Assembly (NCBI RefSeq): GCF_003319175.1
Contig: NZ_QOHK01000002.1
Coordinates: 531,890-595,889 of the forward strand
Direction: 5' to 3'
DNA: 64,000 bases
DNA from: Blastococcus sp. TF02-8
GTDB taxonomy: Bacteria > Actinomycetota > Actinomycetes > Mycobacteriales > Geodermatophilaceae
This document shows, in pieces, positions 37,067-46,002 of the stretch (positions within the stretch are counted from its first letter, which is position 1; every line of letters begins with the position of its first letter). The notes under the pieces are model-generated. The model did no database searches. It had not been told where the DNA came from and saw only the letters and a list, made by a program, of their open reading frames with translations. Position numbers and translations under genes: made by a program.

Positions 37067-38377
37067 GTGCTGCAGGCGTTCGCCGCGGCGTTCCGGACGC
37101 CAGATCTCCGGCGCAAGCTGCTGTTCTCCCTGGCGATCATCGCCGTCTACCGGCTCGGCGCCCAGGTGCCCGGCCCGGGCGTCTCGGTCAAGGCGATCAA
37201 CAGCTGCCTCGAGCAGGCGCAGAACTCCGACCAGCGGGACATCTACTCCCTGGTCAACCTGTTCTCCGGTGGCGCGCTGCTGAAGCTCTCGATCTTCGCG
37301 CTCGGCATCATGCCGTACATCACCGCGAGCATCATCGTGCAGCTCCTCGTCGTGGTCATCCCGCGCTTCGAGATGCTGAAGAAGGAAGGGCAGTCGGGTC
37401 AGGCGAAGCTGACCCAGTACACCCGCTACCTGACGATCGCTCTCGCCATCCTGCAGAGCACCGGCATCATCGCGCTGGCGCGCAGCGGCCAGCTCTTCCC
37501 CAACTGCAGCGAGCCGATCATCCCCTCGGACTCGGTGTGGACCACCGTCATCCTGGTCGTCGCACTGACCGCCGGCACCGCGCTGATCATGTGGCTCGGC
37601 GAGCTGCTGACCGACAAGGGCATCGGCAACGGCATGTCGGTCCTGATCTTCACCTCGATCGCCGCGCGGATCCCGGCCGAGGGCGGCGCGATCCTGCAGG
37701 CCCGCGGGGGCGTCGTCTTCGCGGTCGTCTGCGTGATCGCGGTGCTGATCATCGGCACCGTCGTCTACGTCGAGCAGGCGCAGCGCCGGATCCCGGTGCA
37801 GTACGCCAAGCGCATGGTGGGACGCCGGATGTACGGCGGCACCTCGACCTACCTGCCGCTCAAGGTGAACCAGGCGGGCGTCATCCCGGTCATCTTCGCC
37901 TCGTCGCTGCTGTACCTCCCCCAGCTGATCACCCAGCTCCAGGGGAACGAGACCGGCACGGTCCGTCGCTTCGTCGAGAACTACATCATCTCCCAGAGCA
38001 GCCCGGTTCACGTGGCGCTCTACTTCGGCCTGATCGTCTTCTTCACGTACTTCTACGTGTCGATCACGTTCAACCCGGAGGAGCGGGCCGATGACATGAA
38101 GCGCTACGGCGGCTTCATCCCGGGTATCCGCCCGGGGCGGCCCACCGCGGAGTACCTGCAGTACGTCCTGTCCCGGATCACGCTGCCGGGGTCGATCTAC
38201 CTGGGCCTGGTCGCCGTCCTGCCGAACCTCTTCCTGTCGCTGACGCAGCCGGGGCAGAACCAGAACTTCCCGTTCGGCGGTACCGCGGTCCTGATCATGG
38301 TCGGAGTGGGGTTGGAGACGGTGAAGCAGATCGAGACGCAACTGAACCAGCGCAACTACGAAGGGTTCCTGAAGTAG
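37067..38377 (+). CDS. secY: Protein translocase subunit SecY
   Basis: 436 residues from GTG 37067 (AGGGGAGGG 5 nt upstream); the longer frame to 36995 overlaps the hairpin and is unlikely. Channel of the Sec translocon. Ten hydrophobic segments are visible; landmarks are LAIIAVYRLGAQVPGPGVS in TM1, FALGIMPYITASIIVQLL near TM2, GELLTDKGIGNGMSVLIF before TM5, the cytosolic loop RRIPVQYAKRMVGRRMYGG and NPEERADDMKRYGGFIPGIR. Its TAG overlaps the GTG of adk. Confidence 0.97.
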   Translation: MLQAFAAAFRTPDLRRKLLFSLAIIAVYRLGAQVPGPGVSVKAINSCLEQAQNSDQRDIYSLVNLFSGGALLKLSIFALGIMPYITASIIVQLLVVVIPRFEMLKKEGQSGQAKLTQYTRYLTIALAILQSTGIIALARSGQLFPNCSEPIIPSDSVWTTVILVVALTAGTALIMWLGELLTDKGIGNGMSVLIFTSIAARIPAEGGAILQARGGVVFAVVCVIAVLIIGTVVYVEQAQRRIPVQYAKRMVGRRMYGGTSTYLPLKVNQAGVIPVIFASSLLYLPQLITQLQGNETGTVRRFVENYIISQSSPVHVALYFGLIVFFTYFYVSITFNPEERADDMKRYGGFIPGIRPGRPTAEYLQYVLSRITLPGSIYLGLVAVLPNLFLSLTQPGQNQNFPFGGTAVLIMVGVGLETVKQIETQLNQRNYEGFLK

Positions 38378-38991
38378 TGCGCATCGTCCTCCTGGGCCCT
38401 CCTGGAGCGGGCAAGGGCACCCAGGCTCAGATCATCGCCGGCACGCTCGGCGTCCCGGCGATCTCCACCGGCGACATCTTCCGCGCCAACGTGAGCGGGC
38501 AGACGGAGCTCGGCAAGAAGGTCAAGACCTTCCTCGACGCCGGCAACCTCGTCCCCGACGAGATCACGGTTGCGATGGTCAAGGACCGGCTGGCCGAGGC
38601 CGACGCCGAGGGCGGGTTCCTCCTCGACGGTTTCCCGCGGAGCATCCCGCAGGCCGAGCAGCTGCGTGACTCGCTGGGCGAGCTGGGGCACAAGCTGGAC
38701 CGTGTCGTCGAGCTGGTCGTGGAGGAGGACGAGCTCGTCCGCCGCCTCTCCGGTCGCCGCATGATCGTCGACGGCAAGGAGGTGCAGCGGGACGACGACA
38801 AGCCGGAGACCGTGCGCCACCGGCTGTCGGTGTACCGCGAGCAGACCGCGCCGGTGGCGGGCTTCTACGAGGGCGAGGGTCTGCTGGCGCGCGTGGACGC
38901 CATCGGCGAGATCGACGAGGTCACCTCCCGGGTGCTGGCGGCGCTCGGTGTGGAAGGTGGCGGCGAGGCCGGGCAGCCGGCCGCCGTCTGA
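38377..38991 (+). CDS. adk: Adenylate kinase
   Basis: 204 residues from GTG 38377, overlapping secY by one base. Converts ATP and AMP to two ADP. P-loop GPPGAGKGT at 7-15, AMP-binding STGDIFRANV and DGFPRS, and a short LID segment (RRLSGRRMIVDGKEVQRDD) without the four-Cys zinc site of some Gram-positive enzymes. The Gly/Ala-rich C-terminus is slightly extended. The secY-adk-map order is widely conserved. Confidence 0.96.
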   Translation: MRIVLLGPPGAGKGTQAQIIAGTLGVPAISTGDIFRANVSGQTELGKKVKTFLDAGNLVPDEITVAMVKDRLAEADAEGGFLLDGFPRSIPQAEQLRDSLGELGHKLDRVVELVVEEDELVRRLSGRRMIVDGKEVQRDDDKPETVRHRLSVYREQTAPVAGFYEGEGLLARVDAIGEIDEVTSRVLAALGVEGGGEAGQPAAV

Positions 38992-39085
38992 GCCGGTCCC
39001 TCCGGGACCGGACGAAGGAGCAGCACGGCAGATGACGACGGGCATCCTGGGTCGCATCCCGCTGCTGGCGAAGTGGAGTGGACGC

Positions 39086-39889
39086 ATGATCCAGATCAAG
39101 ACGGCGCACGAGATCGAGCTCATGCGGGCCTCAGGGCTGATCACCGCCGGGGCGCTCGAGGCGGTCAAGGCCGCCGTGGCCCCGGGTGTCAGCACCGGCG
39201 AGCTGGACGCCGTGGCCGAGGACTACATCCGCTCGCACGGTGGTGTCCCGAACTTCCTCGGCTACCACGGGTTCACCGGCACGATCTGCACGTCGATCAA
39301 CGACGAGATCGTCCACGGCATCCCCGACCCGGAGCGGCGTCTCGCGGCAGGGGACAACATCTCCATCGACTGCGGAGCGATCCTCGACGGGTGGCACAGC
39401 GACTCGGCCGTGACCGTCACCGTGGGGGAGCCCTCCGCGGAGGACGCCGCCCTTCTCGACGTGACGGAACGGTCGATGTGGGCCGGCCTGGCCCGTGCGG
39501 TCGCCGGCGGGCGGCTGACCGACATCAGCCACGCCGTCGAGGAGTCGATCCGGTCCCACTCGCACCAGTACGGGATCGTCGACCACTACGGCGGTCACGG
39601 CATCGGTACCGAGATGCACCAGGACCCGCACGTGCTGAACTACGGACGGGCGGGCCGGGGGCCGAAGCTGGTCCCCGGGCTGGCGCTGGCGATCGAGCCC
39701 ATGGTCACCATCGGCGACCCGTCGACGGCGGAGCTGGAGGACGGCTGGACCGTCGTGACCAAGGACGGCTCCCGGGCGGCGCACTTCGAGCACACCGTGG
39801 CGATCACTCCAGAGGGACCCTGGGTCCTCACCGCGGAGGACGGCGGCGTGGCCGGGCTCGCGCCCTTCGGCGTCACCCCGCGCACCTAG
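39086..39889 (+). CDS. map: Type I methionine aminopeptidase
   Basis: 267 residues from ATG 39086, which has GGAG 7 nt upstream and gives the family's usual MIQIKTAHEIELMRASG start. An in-frame ATG at 39032 (AAGGAG 12 nt upstream) would add 18 residues. Removes the initiator Met from nascent proteins. The five metal ligands are visible in order: Asp in SIDCGAILDG, Asp in WHSDSAVT, His in GHGIGTEMHQDP, Glu in LAIEPMVTIG, Glu in HFEHTVAIT. Followed by a two-storey hairpin. Confidence 0.95.
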   Translation: MIQIKTAHEIELMRASGLITAGALEAVKAAVAPGVSTGELDAVAEDYIRSHGGVPNFLGYHGFTGTICTSINDEIVHGIPDPERRLAAGDNISIDCGAILDGWHSDSAVTVTVGEPSAEDAALLDVTERSMWAGLARAVAGGRLTDISHAVEESIRSHSHQYGIVDHYGGHGIGTEMHQDPHVLNYGRAGRGPKLVPGLALAIEPMVTIGDPSTAELEDGWTVVTKDGSRAAHFEHTVAITPEGPWVLTAEDGGVAGLAPFGVTPRT

Positions 39890-39897
39890 GAGGAGAA

Positions 39898-39952
39898 GAC
39901 CCCCGTTCCCCCACCACTCGCTCCGTTCGTGGTGGAGCCCTGAACGGGGGCC
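39898..39952 (+). terminator. Two-storey hairpin after map
   Basis: Outer arms GACCCCCGTTC and GAACGGGGGCC, inner arms CCACCAC and GTGGTGG around TCGCTCCGTTC. Same design and a similar outer arm as the hairpins after rplL, rplO and rpsD. Confidence 0.65.
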
Positions 39953-39988
39953 GGTCCTGCACGTCACCATCGTCACTGCGGGGGCGGG

Positions 39989-40018
39989 TTGGTGACGCGT
40001 GGTGCGCCGGGGTACGAT
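39989..40018 (+). promoter_or_regulatory. Candidate promoter of the infA-rpoA operon
   Basis: TTGGTG (39989-39994), 18-bp spacer, TACGAT (40013-40018), directly after the map terminator. Transcription from here would give infA a leader of about 165 nt. Confidence 0.5.
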
Positions 40019-40189
40019 CTTCGATGGCGCTAGCGCCGTCCTGTCGTCGTGCTGTGGCCGCATGACCCGGGACGCCCTCTGCGAGAGCGTCAGCACCACC
40101 TGTTCTGCAATTTCCGAGCGCGTCCTGCCGGGTACCGGCGTGGGCGCAGGAGGATCCAGTACCACCGAGTCAGGGAGCGCGCACAAGGC

Positions 40190-40411
40190 ATGGCGAAGAA
40201 GGACGGGGCCATCGAGGTCGAGGGTCGCGTCGTCGAGCCGCTGCCCAACGCGATGTTCCGGGTCGAGCTGCAGAACGGGCACCGGGTGCTCGCCCACATC
40301 AGCGGCAAGATGCGGCAGCACTACATCCGCATCCTGCCCGAAGACCGCGTGGTCGTGGAGCTCTCGCCCTACGACCTGACCCGCGGTCGCATCGTCTACC
40401 GCTACAAGTGA
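40190..40411 (+). CDS. infA: Translation initiation factor IF-1
   Basis: 73 residues from ATG 40190, the normal length; the longer upstream frame is not conserved. Single OB-fold protein that blocks the A site during initiation. [40 protein letters not shown] and [20 protein letters not shown] are all conserved. First gene of the infA-rpmJ-rpsM-rpsK-rpsD-rpoA-rplQ operon. Confidence 0.97.
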   Translation: MAKKDGAIEVEGRVVEPLPNAMFRVELQNGHRVLAHISGKMRQHYIRILPEDRVVVELSPYDLTRGRIVYRYK

Positions 40412-40478
40412 CCGTCGGCCGTCCGCACGCCTGGTGCGGGCCCGGCACATCGATTTCGAGGAATGAGGGGCGGCACCG

Positions 40479-40592
40479 GTGAAGGTCCAGCCGTCGGTGA
40501 AGAAGATCTGCGACAAGTGCAAGGTGATCCGCCGGCACGGCCGGGTCATGGTCATCTGCGACAACGCCCGGCACAAGCAGCGCCAGGGCTGA
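40479..40592 (+). CDS. rpmJ: 50S ribosomal protein L36 (zinc-binding form)
   Basis: 37 residues, GTG 40479 to TGA 40590-40592. Smallest ribosomal protein. Starts [20 protein letters not shown] and ends [13 protein letters not shown]. Zinc ligands Cys11, Cys14, Cys27 and His32 are all present, so this is the C+ form. Position between infA and rpsM is canonical. The ribosome-binding site is weak (GAGGGGCGGC). Confidence 0.95.
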   Translation: MKVQPSVKKICDKCKVIRRHGRVMVICDNARHKQRQG

Positions 40593-40606
40593 GGGAGTAC
40601 CTGAAC

Positions 40607-40981
40607 ATGGCACGACTGGCTGGCGTCGACCTGCCCCGCGAGAAGCGGATGGAGATCGCGCTCACCTACATCTATGGCATCGGCAAGCACCACGCCAAGG
40701 AGGCCCTGGCGGCGACGGGCGTGAGCCCGGACCTGCGCGCCAAGGACCTCGGCGACGAGGACCTGCTGAAGCTCCGCGACTACATCGACGAGCACTTCCG
40801 CGTCGAGGGTGACCTGCGCCGCGAGGTGGCGGCCGACATCCGTCGCAAGGTCGAGATCGGCTGCTACCAGGGTCTGCGGCACCGCCGCGGTCTCCCGGTG
40901 CACGGTCAGCGCACCAAGACCAACGCGCGCTCGAGCAAGGGCCCGCGCAAGACCATCGCGGGCAAGAAGAAGGCCCGCTGA
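40607..40981 (+). CDS. rpsM: 30S ribosomal protein S13
   Basis: 124 residues from ATG 40607, standard; the upstream extension overlaps rpmJ and is spurious. Head protein bridging to the large subunit and contacting the P-site t[23 protein letters not shown] start, helix-two-turns-helix [20 protein letters not shown], and tail [20 protein letters not shown] ending AGKKKAR. Confidence 0.97.
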   Translation: MARLAGVDLPREKRMEIALTYIYGIGKHHAKEALAATGVSPDLRAKDLGDEDLLKLRDYIDEHFRVEGDLRREVAADIRRKVEIGCYQGLRHRRGLPVHGQRTKTNARSSKGPRKTIAGKKKAR

Positions 40982-41049
40982 CCCAGGCATGACGGCGCGC
41001 CGCCGCAGGTCCGAGAGGGCCGGACCGGCGGTGCGCCGAAGCCGAACCG

Positions 41050-41075
41050 CCTCCGCGCGCAGCGCGCCGCGGAGG
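41050..41075 (+). other. Hairpin between rpsM and rpsK
   Basis: CCTCCGCG (41050-41057) and CGCGGAGG (41068-41075) with a GC-rich loop, in the 140-nt gap between rpsM and rpsK. No U tract; probably an mRNA processing or stability structure inside the operon. Confidence 0.35.
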
Positions 41076-41121
41076 CACCCGCACCACCCAGGCCACGAAC
41101 ACAGACTCAGACCGGAGAGAC

Positions 41122-41529
41122 ATGCCTCCCAGGGCTCGCACTGCGGCCGGCGCCAAGAAGGTCCGCCGCAAGGAGAAGAAGAACGTCGCCCACGGCGCCG
41201 CGCACATCAAGAGCACGTTCAACAACACGATCGTCTCGATCACCGACCCCAACGGCAACGTGATCAGCTGGGCCTCCGCCGGCCACGTCGGCTTCAAGGG
41301 CTCGCGCAAGTCCACGCCGTTCGCGGCGCAGATGGCTGCCGAGAACGCCGCGCGCAAGGCGCAGGAGCACGGCATGCGCAAGGTCGACGTCTTCGTCAAG
41401 GGCCCGGGCTCCGGTCGTGAGACGGCCATCCGCTCCCTGCAGGCGACCGGCCTCGAGGTCGGCCAGATCCAGGACGTGACGCCCCAGCCGCACAACGGCT
41501 GCCGCCCCAAGAAGCGCCGCCGGGTCTGA
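41122..41529 (+). CDS. rpsK: 30S ribosomal protein S11
   Basis: 135 residues. Platform protein of the small subunit near the mRNA exit. Basic N-terminus ([15 protein letters not shown]), then [40 protein letters not shown] and C-terminal [18 protein letters not shown]. 35 nt before rpsD. Confidence 0.97.
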   Translation: MPPRARTAAGAKKVRRKEKKNVAHGAAHIKSTFNNTIVSITDPNGNVISWASAGHVGFKGSRKSTPFAAQMAAENAARKAQEHGMRKVDVFVKGPGSGRETAIRSLQATGLEVGQIQDVTPQPHNGCRPKKRRRV

Positions 41530-41564
41530 CCGGTCACTGACGAGACGAAACAGGAGTATTTGAC

Positions 41565-42191
41565 GTGGCCCGTTACACCGGAGCCGATTGCCGCCTCTGC
41601 CGGCGCGAGAAGATGAAGCTGTTCCTCAAGGGCAGCAAGTGCGAGTCCCCGAAGTGCCCGATCGAGATCCGGCCGTACCCGCCGGGCGAGCACGGCCGTG
41701 GCCGCACCAAGGACAGCGAGTACCTGCTCCAGCTTCGTGAGAAGCAGAAGGCCCGCCGCATCTACGGCGTGCTGGAGAAGCAGTTCCGCGGCTACTACGA
41801 AGAGGCCAACCGCAAGACCGGCAAGACCGGTGAGGTCCTCCTGCAGATCCTCGAGTCGCGGCTCGACAACGTGGTCTACCGGGCCGGCTTCGCCGAGTCC
41901 CGCGACATGGCTCGCCAGCTGGTGCGCCACGGCCACATCCGGGTCAACGGTCACAAGGTCGACATCCCGTCGTACCGCGTGAGCGAGAACGACATCATCG
42001 AGGTGGCCGAGAAGTCGCGCACGATGATGCCGTTCGAGGTGGCTCAGGCCCGCGCCGGCGAGCGCCCCGTGCCCGCGTGGCTCGAGGTCATCAGCAGCCA
42101 GCTGCGCGTGCTCGTGCACAGCATCCCGGCCCGCCAGGTGATCGACACCCCGGTCCAGGAGCAGCTGATCGTGGAGCTCTACTCCAAGTAG
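41565..42191 (+). CDS. rpsD: 30S ribosomal protein S4, zinc-type N-terminus
   Basis: 208 residues from GTG 41565. Primary 16S-binding protein and, in E. coli, translational regulator of the alpha operon. The N-terminus has four Cys spaced for zinc: Cys9, Cys12, Cys26 and Cys31 ([19 protein letters not shown]). S4 RNA-binding domain [20 protein letters not shown] and [21 protein letters not shown] two-storey hairpin follows. Confidence 0.97.
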   Translation: MARYTGADCRLCRREKMKLFLKGSKCESPKCPIEIRPYPPGEHGRGRTKDSEYLLQLREKQKARRIYGVLEKQFRGYYEEANRKTGKTGEVLLQILESRLDNVVYRAGFAESRDMARQLVRHGHIRVNGHKVDIPSYRVSENDIIEVAEKSRTMMPFEVAQARAGERPVPAWLEVISSQLRVLVHSIPARQVIDTPVQEQLIVELYSK

Positions 42192-42196
42192 TCGAA

Positions 42197-42250
42197 GGAC
42201 CCCGTCCTCCTCGTCCCTCGCAAGCCCGGGACGAGCCTCGGGACGGGGCC
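42197..42250 (+). terminator. Two-storey hairpin after rpsD
   Basis: Outer arms GGACCCCGTCC (42197-42207) and GGGACGGGGCC (about 42240-42250), inner arms CTCGTCCC and GGGACGAG around a short loop. Same family as the hairpins after rplL, rplO and map, but here it lies inside an operon upstream of rpoA, so full termination is unlikely. Confidence 0.6.
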
Positions 42251-42342
42251 AGGCTCCGGCGGGCGGACAGATGCCCGCCGGAGCCAGCACCACCCCCTCA
42301 CGGCGTCATATGGCGGGTGCCGGAGGACATGAAGGAGAAGCA

Positions 42343-43419
42343 ATGCTCATCGCACAGCGCCCCACGCTGACCGAGGAGATCATCTCGGAGCAGCGCTCGC
42401 GGTTCGTCATCGAGCCGCTCGAGCCGGGTTTCGGTTACACCCTCGGCAACTCCCTGCGGCGCACGCTGCTGTCGTCCATCCCCGGTGCGGCTGTCACCAG
42501 CATCCGCATCGAGGGCACCCTGCACGAGTTCACCACCGTGCCGGGCGTCAAGGAGGACGTCACCGAGATCATCCTGAACCTCAAGGGTCTCGTGGTGAGC
42601 TCCGACTCCGACGAGCCGGTGACCATGTACCTGCGCAAGCAGGGCCCCGGTGAGGTGACCGCCGCGGACATCGCTCCGCCGGCCGGCGTCGAGGTGCACA
42701 ACCCCGACCTGCACATCGCCACCCTGAACGGCAAGGGCCGCCTCGAGATCGAGCTGGTCGTCGAGCGGGGCCGCGGTTACGTCCCGGCGCCGCAGAACAA
42801 GCAGCCCGGCCAGGAGATCGGCCGCATCCCGGTCGACTCGATCTACTCGCCGGTCCTCAAGGTCACCTACGCCGTCGAGGCGACCCGCGTCGAGCAGCGG
42901 ACCGACTTCGACCGCCTCGTGGTCGACGTCGAGACCAAGCCGTCGATCGCCCCGCGTGACGCCATCGCGTCCGCCGGTTCCACGCTGGTCGAGCTGTTCG
43001 GCCTGCTGCGCGAGCTGAACGTCGACGCCGAGGGCATCGAGGTCGGGCCCAGCCCGGCCGAGGCCGCCGACATCGCGAACTTCTCGATGCCGATCGAGGA
43101 CATGGACCTCACCGTCCGGTCCTACAACTGCCTCAAGCGCGAGGGCGTGCACACCGTCGGTGAGCTCGTCACCCGCTCCGAGGCCGATCTGCTCGACATC
43201 CGGAACTTCGGGGCCAAGTCGATCGACGAGGTCAAGATGAAGCTGGCCGCCATGGGCCTCGCGCTCAAGGACAGCCCGCCCGGGTTCATCCCCACCTCGG
43301 TGGAGAGCTACGACGAGGGCTACGAGACCGACGCCTACCAGGGCACCGGCGAGTACGCCGCGGGCTACGACCAGGCCCAGTACGACGAGGGCTCCTACCA
43401 GGAGACCGAGCAGCTCTGA
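42343..43419 (+). CDS. rpoA: DNA-directed RNA polymerase subunit alpha
   Basis: 358 residues from ATG 42343 (GAAGGAGAAG upstream). Assembles the polymerase and contacts activators and UP elements. N-terminal domain with [40 protein letters not shown] and [19 protein letters not shown]; a linker, then the C-terminal domain [20 protein letters not shown] and [18 protein letters not shown]. Ends in an acidic Tyr/Gly/Glu tail ([12 protein letters not shown]) as in mycobacterial RpoA. A perfect hairpin follows 6 nt later. Confidence 0.97.
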   Translation: MLIAQRPTLTEEIISEQRSRFVIEPLEPGFGYTLGNSLRRTLLSSIPGAAVTSIRIEGTLHEFTTVPGVKEDVTEIILNLKGLVVSSDSDEPVTMYLRKQGPGEVTAADIAPPAGVEVHNPDLHIATLNGKGRLEIELVVERGRGYVPAPQNKQPGQEIGRIPVDSIYSPVLKVTYAVEATRVEQRTDFDRLVVDVETKPSIAPRDAIASAGSTLVELFGLLRELNVDAEGIEVGPSPAEAADIANFSMPIEDMDLTVRSYNCLKREGVHTVGELVTRSEADLLDIRNFGAKSIDEVKMKLAAMGLALKDSPPGFIPTSVESYDEGYETDAYQGTGEYAAGYDQAQYDEGSYQETEQL

Positions 43420-43425
43420 GGTCGT

Positions 43426-43458
43426 GTGCCGGACGGCGGGTCACCCGCCGTCCGGCAC
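43426..43458 (+). terminator. Perfect 15-bp hairpin between rpoA and rplQ
   Basis: GTGCCGGACGGCGGG (43426-43440), loop TCA, perfect complement at 43444-43458. It lacks a U tract. It may lower expression of rplQ relative to rpoA or protect the rpoA 3' end. Confidence 0.5.
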
Positions 43459-43566
43459 CGCCCCGCGGGCAGCCACACTGAACGCGAGCACCACCGCAGT
43501 ACGGACGACAGCAGCACCACGGATGCAGCCGGCAGCGAGCGCCCGGCAGCCTGAGGAAGGACCGAC

Positions 43567-44145
43567 ATGCCCACCCCCACCAAGGGTCCCCGTCTCGGCG
43601 GCGGCCCCGCGCACGAGCGGCTGATGCTGGCCAACCTGGCCACGTCGCTGTTCGAGCACGGCCGCATCACCACGACCGAGGCGAAGGCGAAGCGGCTGCG
43701 TCCGCTGGCCGAGAAGCTGGTCACCTTCGCCAAGCGCGGTGACCTGCACGCCCGTCGTCAGGTCATGACGACCATCCGTGACAAGGACGTCGTCCACACC
43801 CTCTTCGCCGAGATCGGTCCTCGCTTCGAGAACCGCCCCGGTGGCTACACCCGCATCACCAAGGTCGGACCGCGCAAGGGCGACAACGCCCCCATGGCGG
43901 TCATCGAGCTGGTCGAGGCCCTGACCGTGGCCCAGCAGGCCGTCGGTGAGGCCGAGCGCGCCCGTGGCACGAAGTTCGCCTCCGGCGCCGGTGCGTCCGC
44001 CGCCTCCGGCGAGGTGACTGCCGACGCCGTCGAGGAGACTCCGGCGGAGGAGACCGCGGAGGTCGCCGAGGCCACCGAGGCACCGGCCGAGGACTCTGCT
44101 GACGAGGCCGCTGCCGACGAGGCCGAGGGCACGGACGTCAAGTGA
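43567..44145 (+). CDS. rplQ: 50S ribosomal protein L17, with acidic C-terminal extension
   Basis: 192 residues. Exit-tunnel protein. Conserved core 1-118: [60 protein letters not shown]. From about residue 125 an Ala/Glu/Val/Thr low-complexity tail of nearly 70 residues (for example [20 protein letters not shown]) is added, beyond the 127 residues of E. coli L17. It overlaps the following small ORF by 4 nt (GTGA). Confidence 0.96.
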   Translation: MPTPTKGPRLGGGPAHERLMLANLATSLFEHGRITTTEAKAKRLRPLAEKLVTFAKRGDLHARRQVMTTIRDKDVVHTLFAEIGPRFENRPGGYTRITKVGPRKGDNAPMAVIELVEALTVAQQAVGEAERARGTKFASGAGASAASGEVTADAVEETPAEETAEVAEATEAPAEDSADEAAADEAEGTDVK

Positions 44146-44450
44146 CCGAGCCCGAGGACACCACGACCGGCCCCGGTGGCGACACCTCGCCGGCGGTGAC
44201 CGACGGCAGTGTCACCGACGAGGCGCAGGAGATCGTCACCGACGTCTTCACCCCCGACGGTGAGCGCCAGGACGACGGTGCCGTGACCCCTCAGCCGACC
44301 GCGCACAACACCGCGGTCGTCGAGGACCCGGCTCTCTCGCAGGAGGTGGCCGATGCCGCCGCCGCGGAGGTCAACGCCGCCGAGATGGGCGACGCCGCCA
44401 CCGCCAGCCTGAACGCCCCGGGCGGCGAGTCGGCTCCCGACCCGAAGTGA
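44142..44450 (+). CDS. Small acidic, disordered protein of unknown function coupled to rplQ
   Basis: 102 residues from GTG 44142, which overlaps the rplQ stop (GTGA). Composition is dominated by Asp, Glu, Ala, Thr and Pro with almost no Lys/Arg/aromatics, no hydrophobic segment and no recognised domain; it resembles a free-standing version of the acidic tails on the ribosomal proteins here. Third-position GC is as high as in the neighbours, supporting real coding. It could be a polypeptide that works with the ribosomal operon, or a relic of the longer L17 tail. Function unknown. Confidence 0.6.
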   Translation: MTEPEDTTTGPGGDTSPAVTDGSVTDEAQEIVTDVFTPDGERQDDGAVTPQPTAHNTAVVEDPALSQEVADAAAAEVNAAEMGDAATASLNAPGGESAPDPK

Positions 44451-44457
44451 TCTCTCG

Positions 44458-45318
44458 CTGAGCACTCAGCACCCGGACGAGCCCGCCACCGACCCCGGTG
44501 GCGGGCTCGTCCGTCTTCGTCTCGCCGTCCAGTACGACGGCACGGCCTTCCACGGCTGGGCCCGGCAGCCCGCGCTCCGGACCGTGCAGCAGGAGCTCGA
44601 GCAGGCGCTCGCGACCGTCCTCCGGCGCCCGGTCGAGCTGACCGTCGCCGGACGCACCGACGCCGGGGTGCACGCGACCGGTCAGGTGGTGCACTGCGAC
44701 GTCCCCGGGGAGCTGTGGGAGGAGCAGGGCCCCAAGCTGGTGCGCCGGCTGCGGGGCGTGCTCCCGCCCGATGTCGCCGTCCGGTCGGTCGTCGAGGCGC
44801 ATCCCGACTTCGACGCCCGATTCGGCGCCCTGGCCCGGCACTACGTGTACCGGCTGACCGACGACCCGGCCGGGCCGCCCCCGCTGCGCCGGTCGGACAC
44901 CGTCGCCTGGCCGCGCACGCTCGACGCCGGTGCGATGGACCTGGCCGCCGGGCTGCTGCTCGGGGAGAACGACTTCGCCGCCTACTGCAAGCGCCGGGAG
45001 GGCGCGACGACGGTGCGCACCCTGCTGCACCTGGCGGTGGCCAGGCGGCGCGAGGACGACTCCGAGGTCATCCGGATCGAGGCCTCCGCCGACGCGTTCT
45101 GCCACTCGATGGTGCGCAGTCTCGTCGGCGGGCTGATCGCCGTCGGCGAGGGCCGGCGCCCGCTGGACTGGCCGGCGAGCCTGCTCAGCCGCACCGAGCG
45201 GGCCAGCGAGGTTCCGGTGGCACCGGCACACGGGCTGGCCCTCGTCGCCGTCGACTACCCGGCGGACGCGGAGCTGGCCGCCCGCACCCGGATCACCCGC
45301 GCGCGACGAGGCGAGTGA
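44458..45318 (+). CDS. truA: tRNA pseudouridine(38-40) synthase TruA
   Basis: Converts U38-U40 of tRNA anticodon arms to pseudouridine. The conserved protein must include [19 protein letters not shown], but the only ATG/GTG/TTG in frame before it is missing: the frame runs from a stop at 44410 with no such codon until GTG 44584, inside the conserved core. The best candidate is CTG 44458 (giving [15 protein letters not shown] after the start; 286 residues). Catalytic Asp68 is in [30 protein letters not shown] and [16 protein letters not shown] follow. The 3' end meets the convergent gene at 45328. Confidence 0.9.
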   Translation: MSTQHPDEPATDPGGGLVRLRLAVQYDGTAFHGWARQPALRTVQQELEQALATVLRRPVELTVAGRTDAGVHATGQVVHCDVPGELWEEQGPKLVRRLRGVLPPDVAVRSVVEAHPDFDARFGALARHYVYRLTDDPAGPPPLRRSDTVAWPRTLDAGAMDLAAGLLLGENDFAAYCKRREGATTVRTLLHLAVARRREDDSEVIRIEASADAFCHSMVRSLVGGLIAVGEGRRPLDWPASLLSRTERASEVPVAPAHGLALVAVDYPADAELAARTRITRARRGE

Positions 45319-45327
45319 CCCGGCTGC

Positions 45328-45993
45328 TCACGGAAGGGCGCTCACGGCCTCCTCGACCGGGGTCGTTCCGGAGACGAGCTCGACGACGGCGCCGTCGCGC
45401 CGGGCGTCGAGGAGGGTCAGCAGCACCGCGGCCACGTCGTCGCGCGGGATGCTGCCGCGGTCCGCGTGCCGCGCGAGGGTCACCCGGCCGGTTCCCGGCT
45501 CGTCGGTCAGCCCACCCGGACGGACGACGGTGACCGCCAGGCCCTCACGCGCGAGGAGGTCCTGTTCCGCGGCCAGCTTGGCGCGCAGATATGCGGCGAA
45601 GACCTCGTCCACCCCCTCGGGCTGCGCGCCGTCGGCGACCAGGTCGACCCCCATCGACGAGACGAGCAGGTAGCGGCGCACCCCCGCGCGCTCGGCGGCG
45701 TCGGCCAGGAGCACGGCGGCCCCGCGGTCCACGGTGTCCTTGCGCGCCGCACCGCTGCCCGGCCCGGCGCCCGCGGCGAACACGACGGCGTCGGCGCCCG
45801 AGAGCACCTCGGCCACCTCGTCGACGCCGGCCGATTCCAGGTCGAGCACCGCGGGCGTGACGCCGTCGGCCTCCAGGTCGGCCTGGTGGTCGGGGTTGCG
45901 GACGAGGCCGGTGACGGAGTCCCCGCGGGCGGACAGCAGGCGGCCGAGGCGGCGGGCGATCCGACCGTGGGCGCCGGCGATGACGATGCGCAT
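45328..45993 (-). CDS. NAD(P)-binding SDR-like protein (NAD(P)H-binding family)
   Basis: 221 residues. Rossmann fold with N-terminal nucleotide motif GAHGRIARRLGRLL (7-20) and a conserved DAVVFAAGAGPGSG block, LLVSSMGVD (the Ser of the active-site region) and VTVVRPGGLTDEPGTG. This is the atypical SDR family related to YwnB/NmrA-like proteins; catalytic role and substrate cannot be told from sequence. On the - strand, converging with truA, 9 nt from mobA's stop. Confidence 0.8.
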   Translation of the reverse strand: MRIVIAGAHGRIARRLGRLLSARGDSVTGLVRNPDHQADLEADGVTPAVLDLESAGVDEVAEVLSGADAVVFAAGAGPGSGAARKDTVDRGAAVLLADAAERAGVRRYLLVSSMGVDLVADGAQPEGVDEVFAAYLRAKLAAEQDLLAREGLAVTVVRPGGLTDEPGTGRVTLARHADRGSIPRDDVAAVLLTLLDARRDGAVVELVSGTTPVEEAVSALP

Positions 45994-46002
45994 GCCCGGC
46001 CC

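Larger units (their letters stand above)
39890..40189 (+). other. Intergenic region between map and infA
   Basis: 300 bases. It contains a two-storey hairpin at about 39898-39952, a good promoter candidate at 39989-40018, and a leader of about 165 nt before infA with CAGGAGGAT at about 40147 that is too far upstream to serve infA. No gene is visible. Confidence 0.5.

Noticed and set aside
43567..44450. rplQ and the acidic ORF as one frameshifted gene
   Set aside because: The overlap GTGA is the same coupling signal used throughout the window and each ORF is complete with its own start and stop.
44584..45318. GTG 44584 as truA start
   Set aside because: It would remove the conserved N-terminal motif [10 protein letters not shown] that is readable upstream in the same frame.
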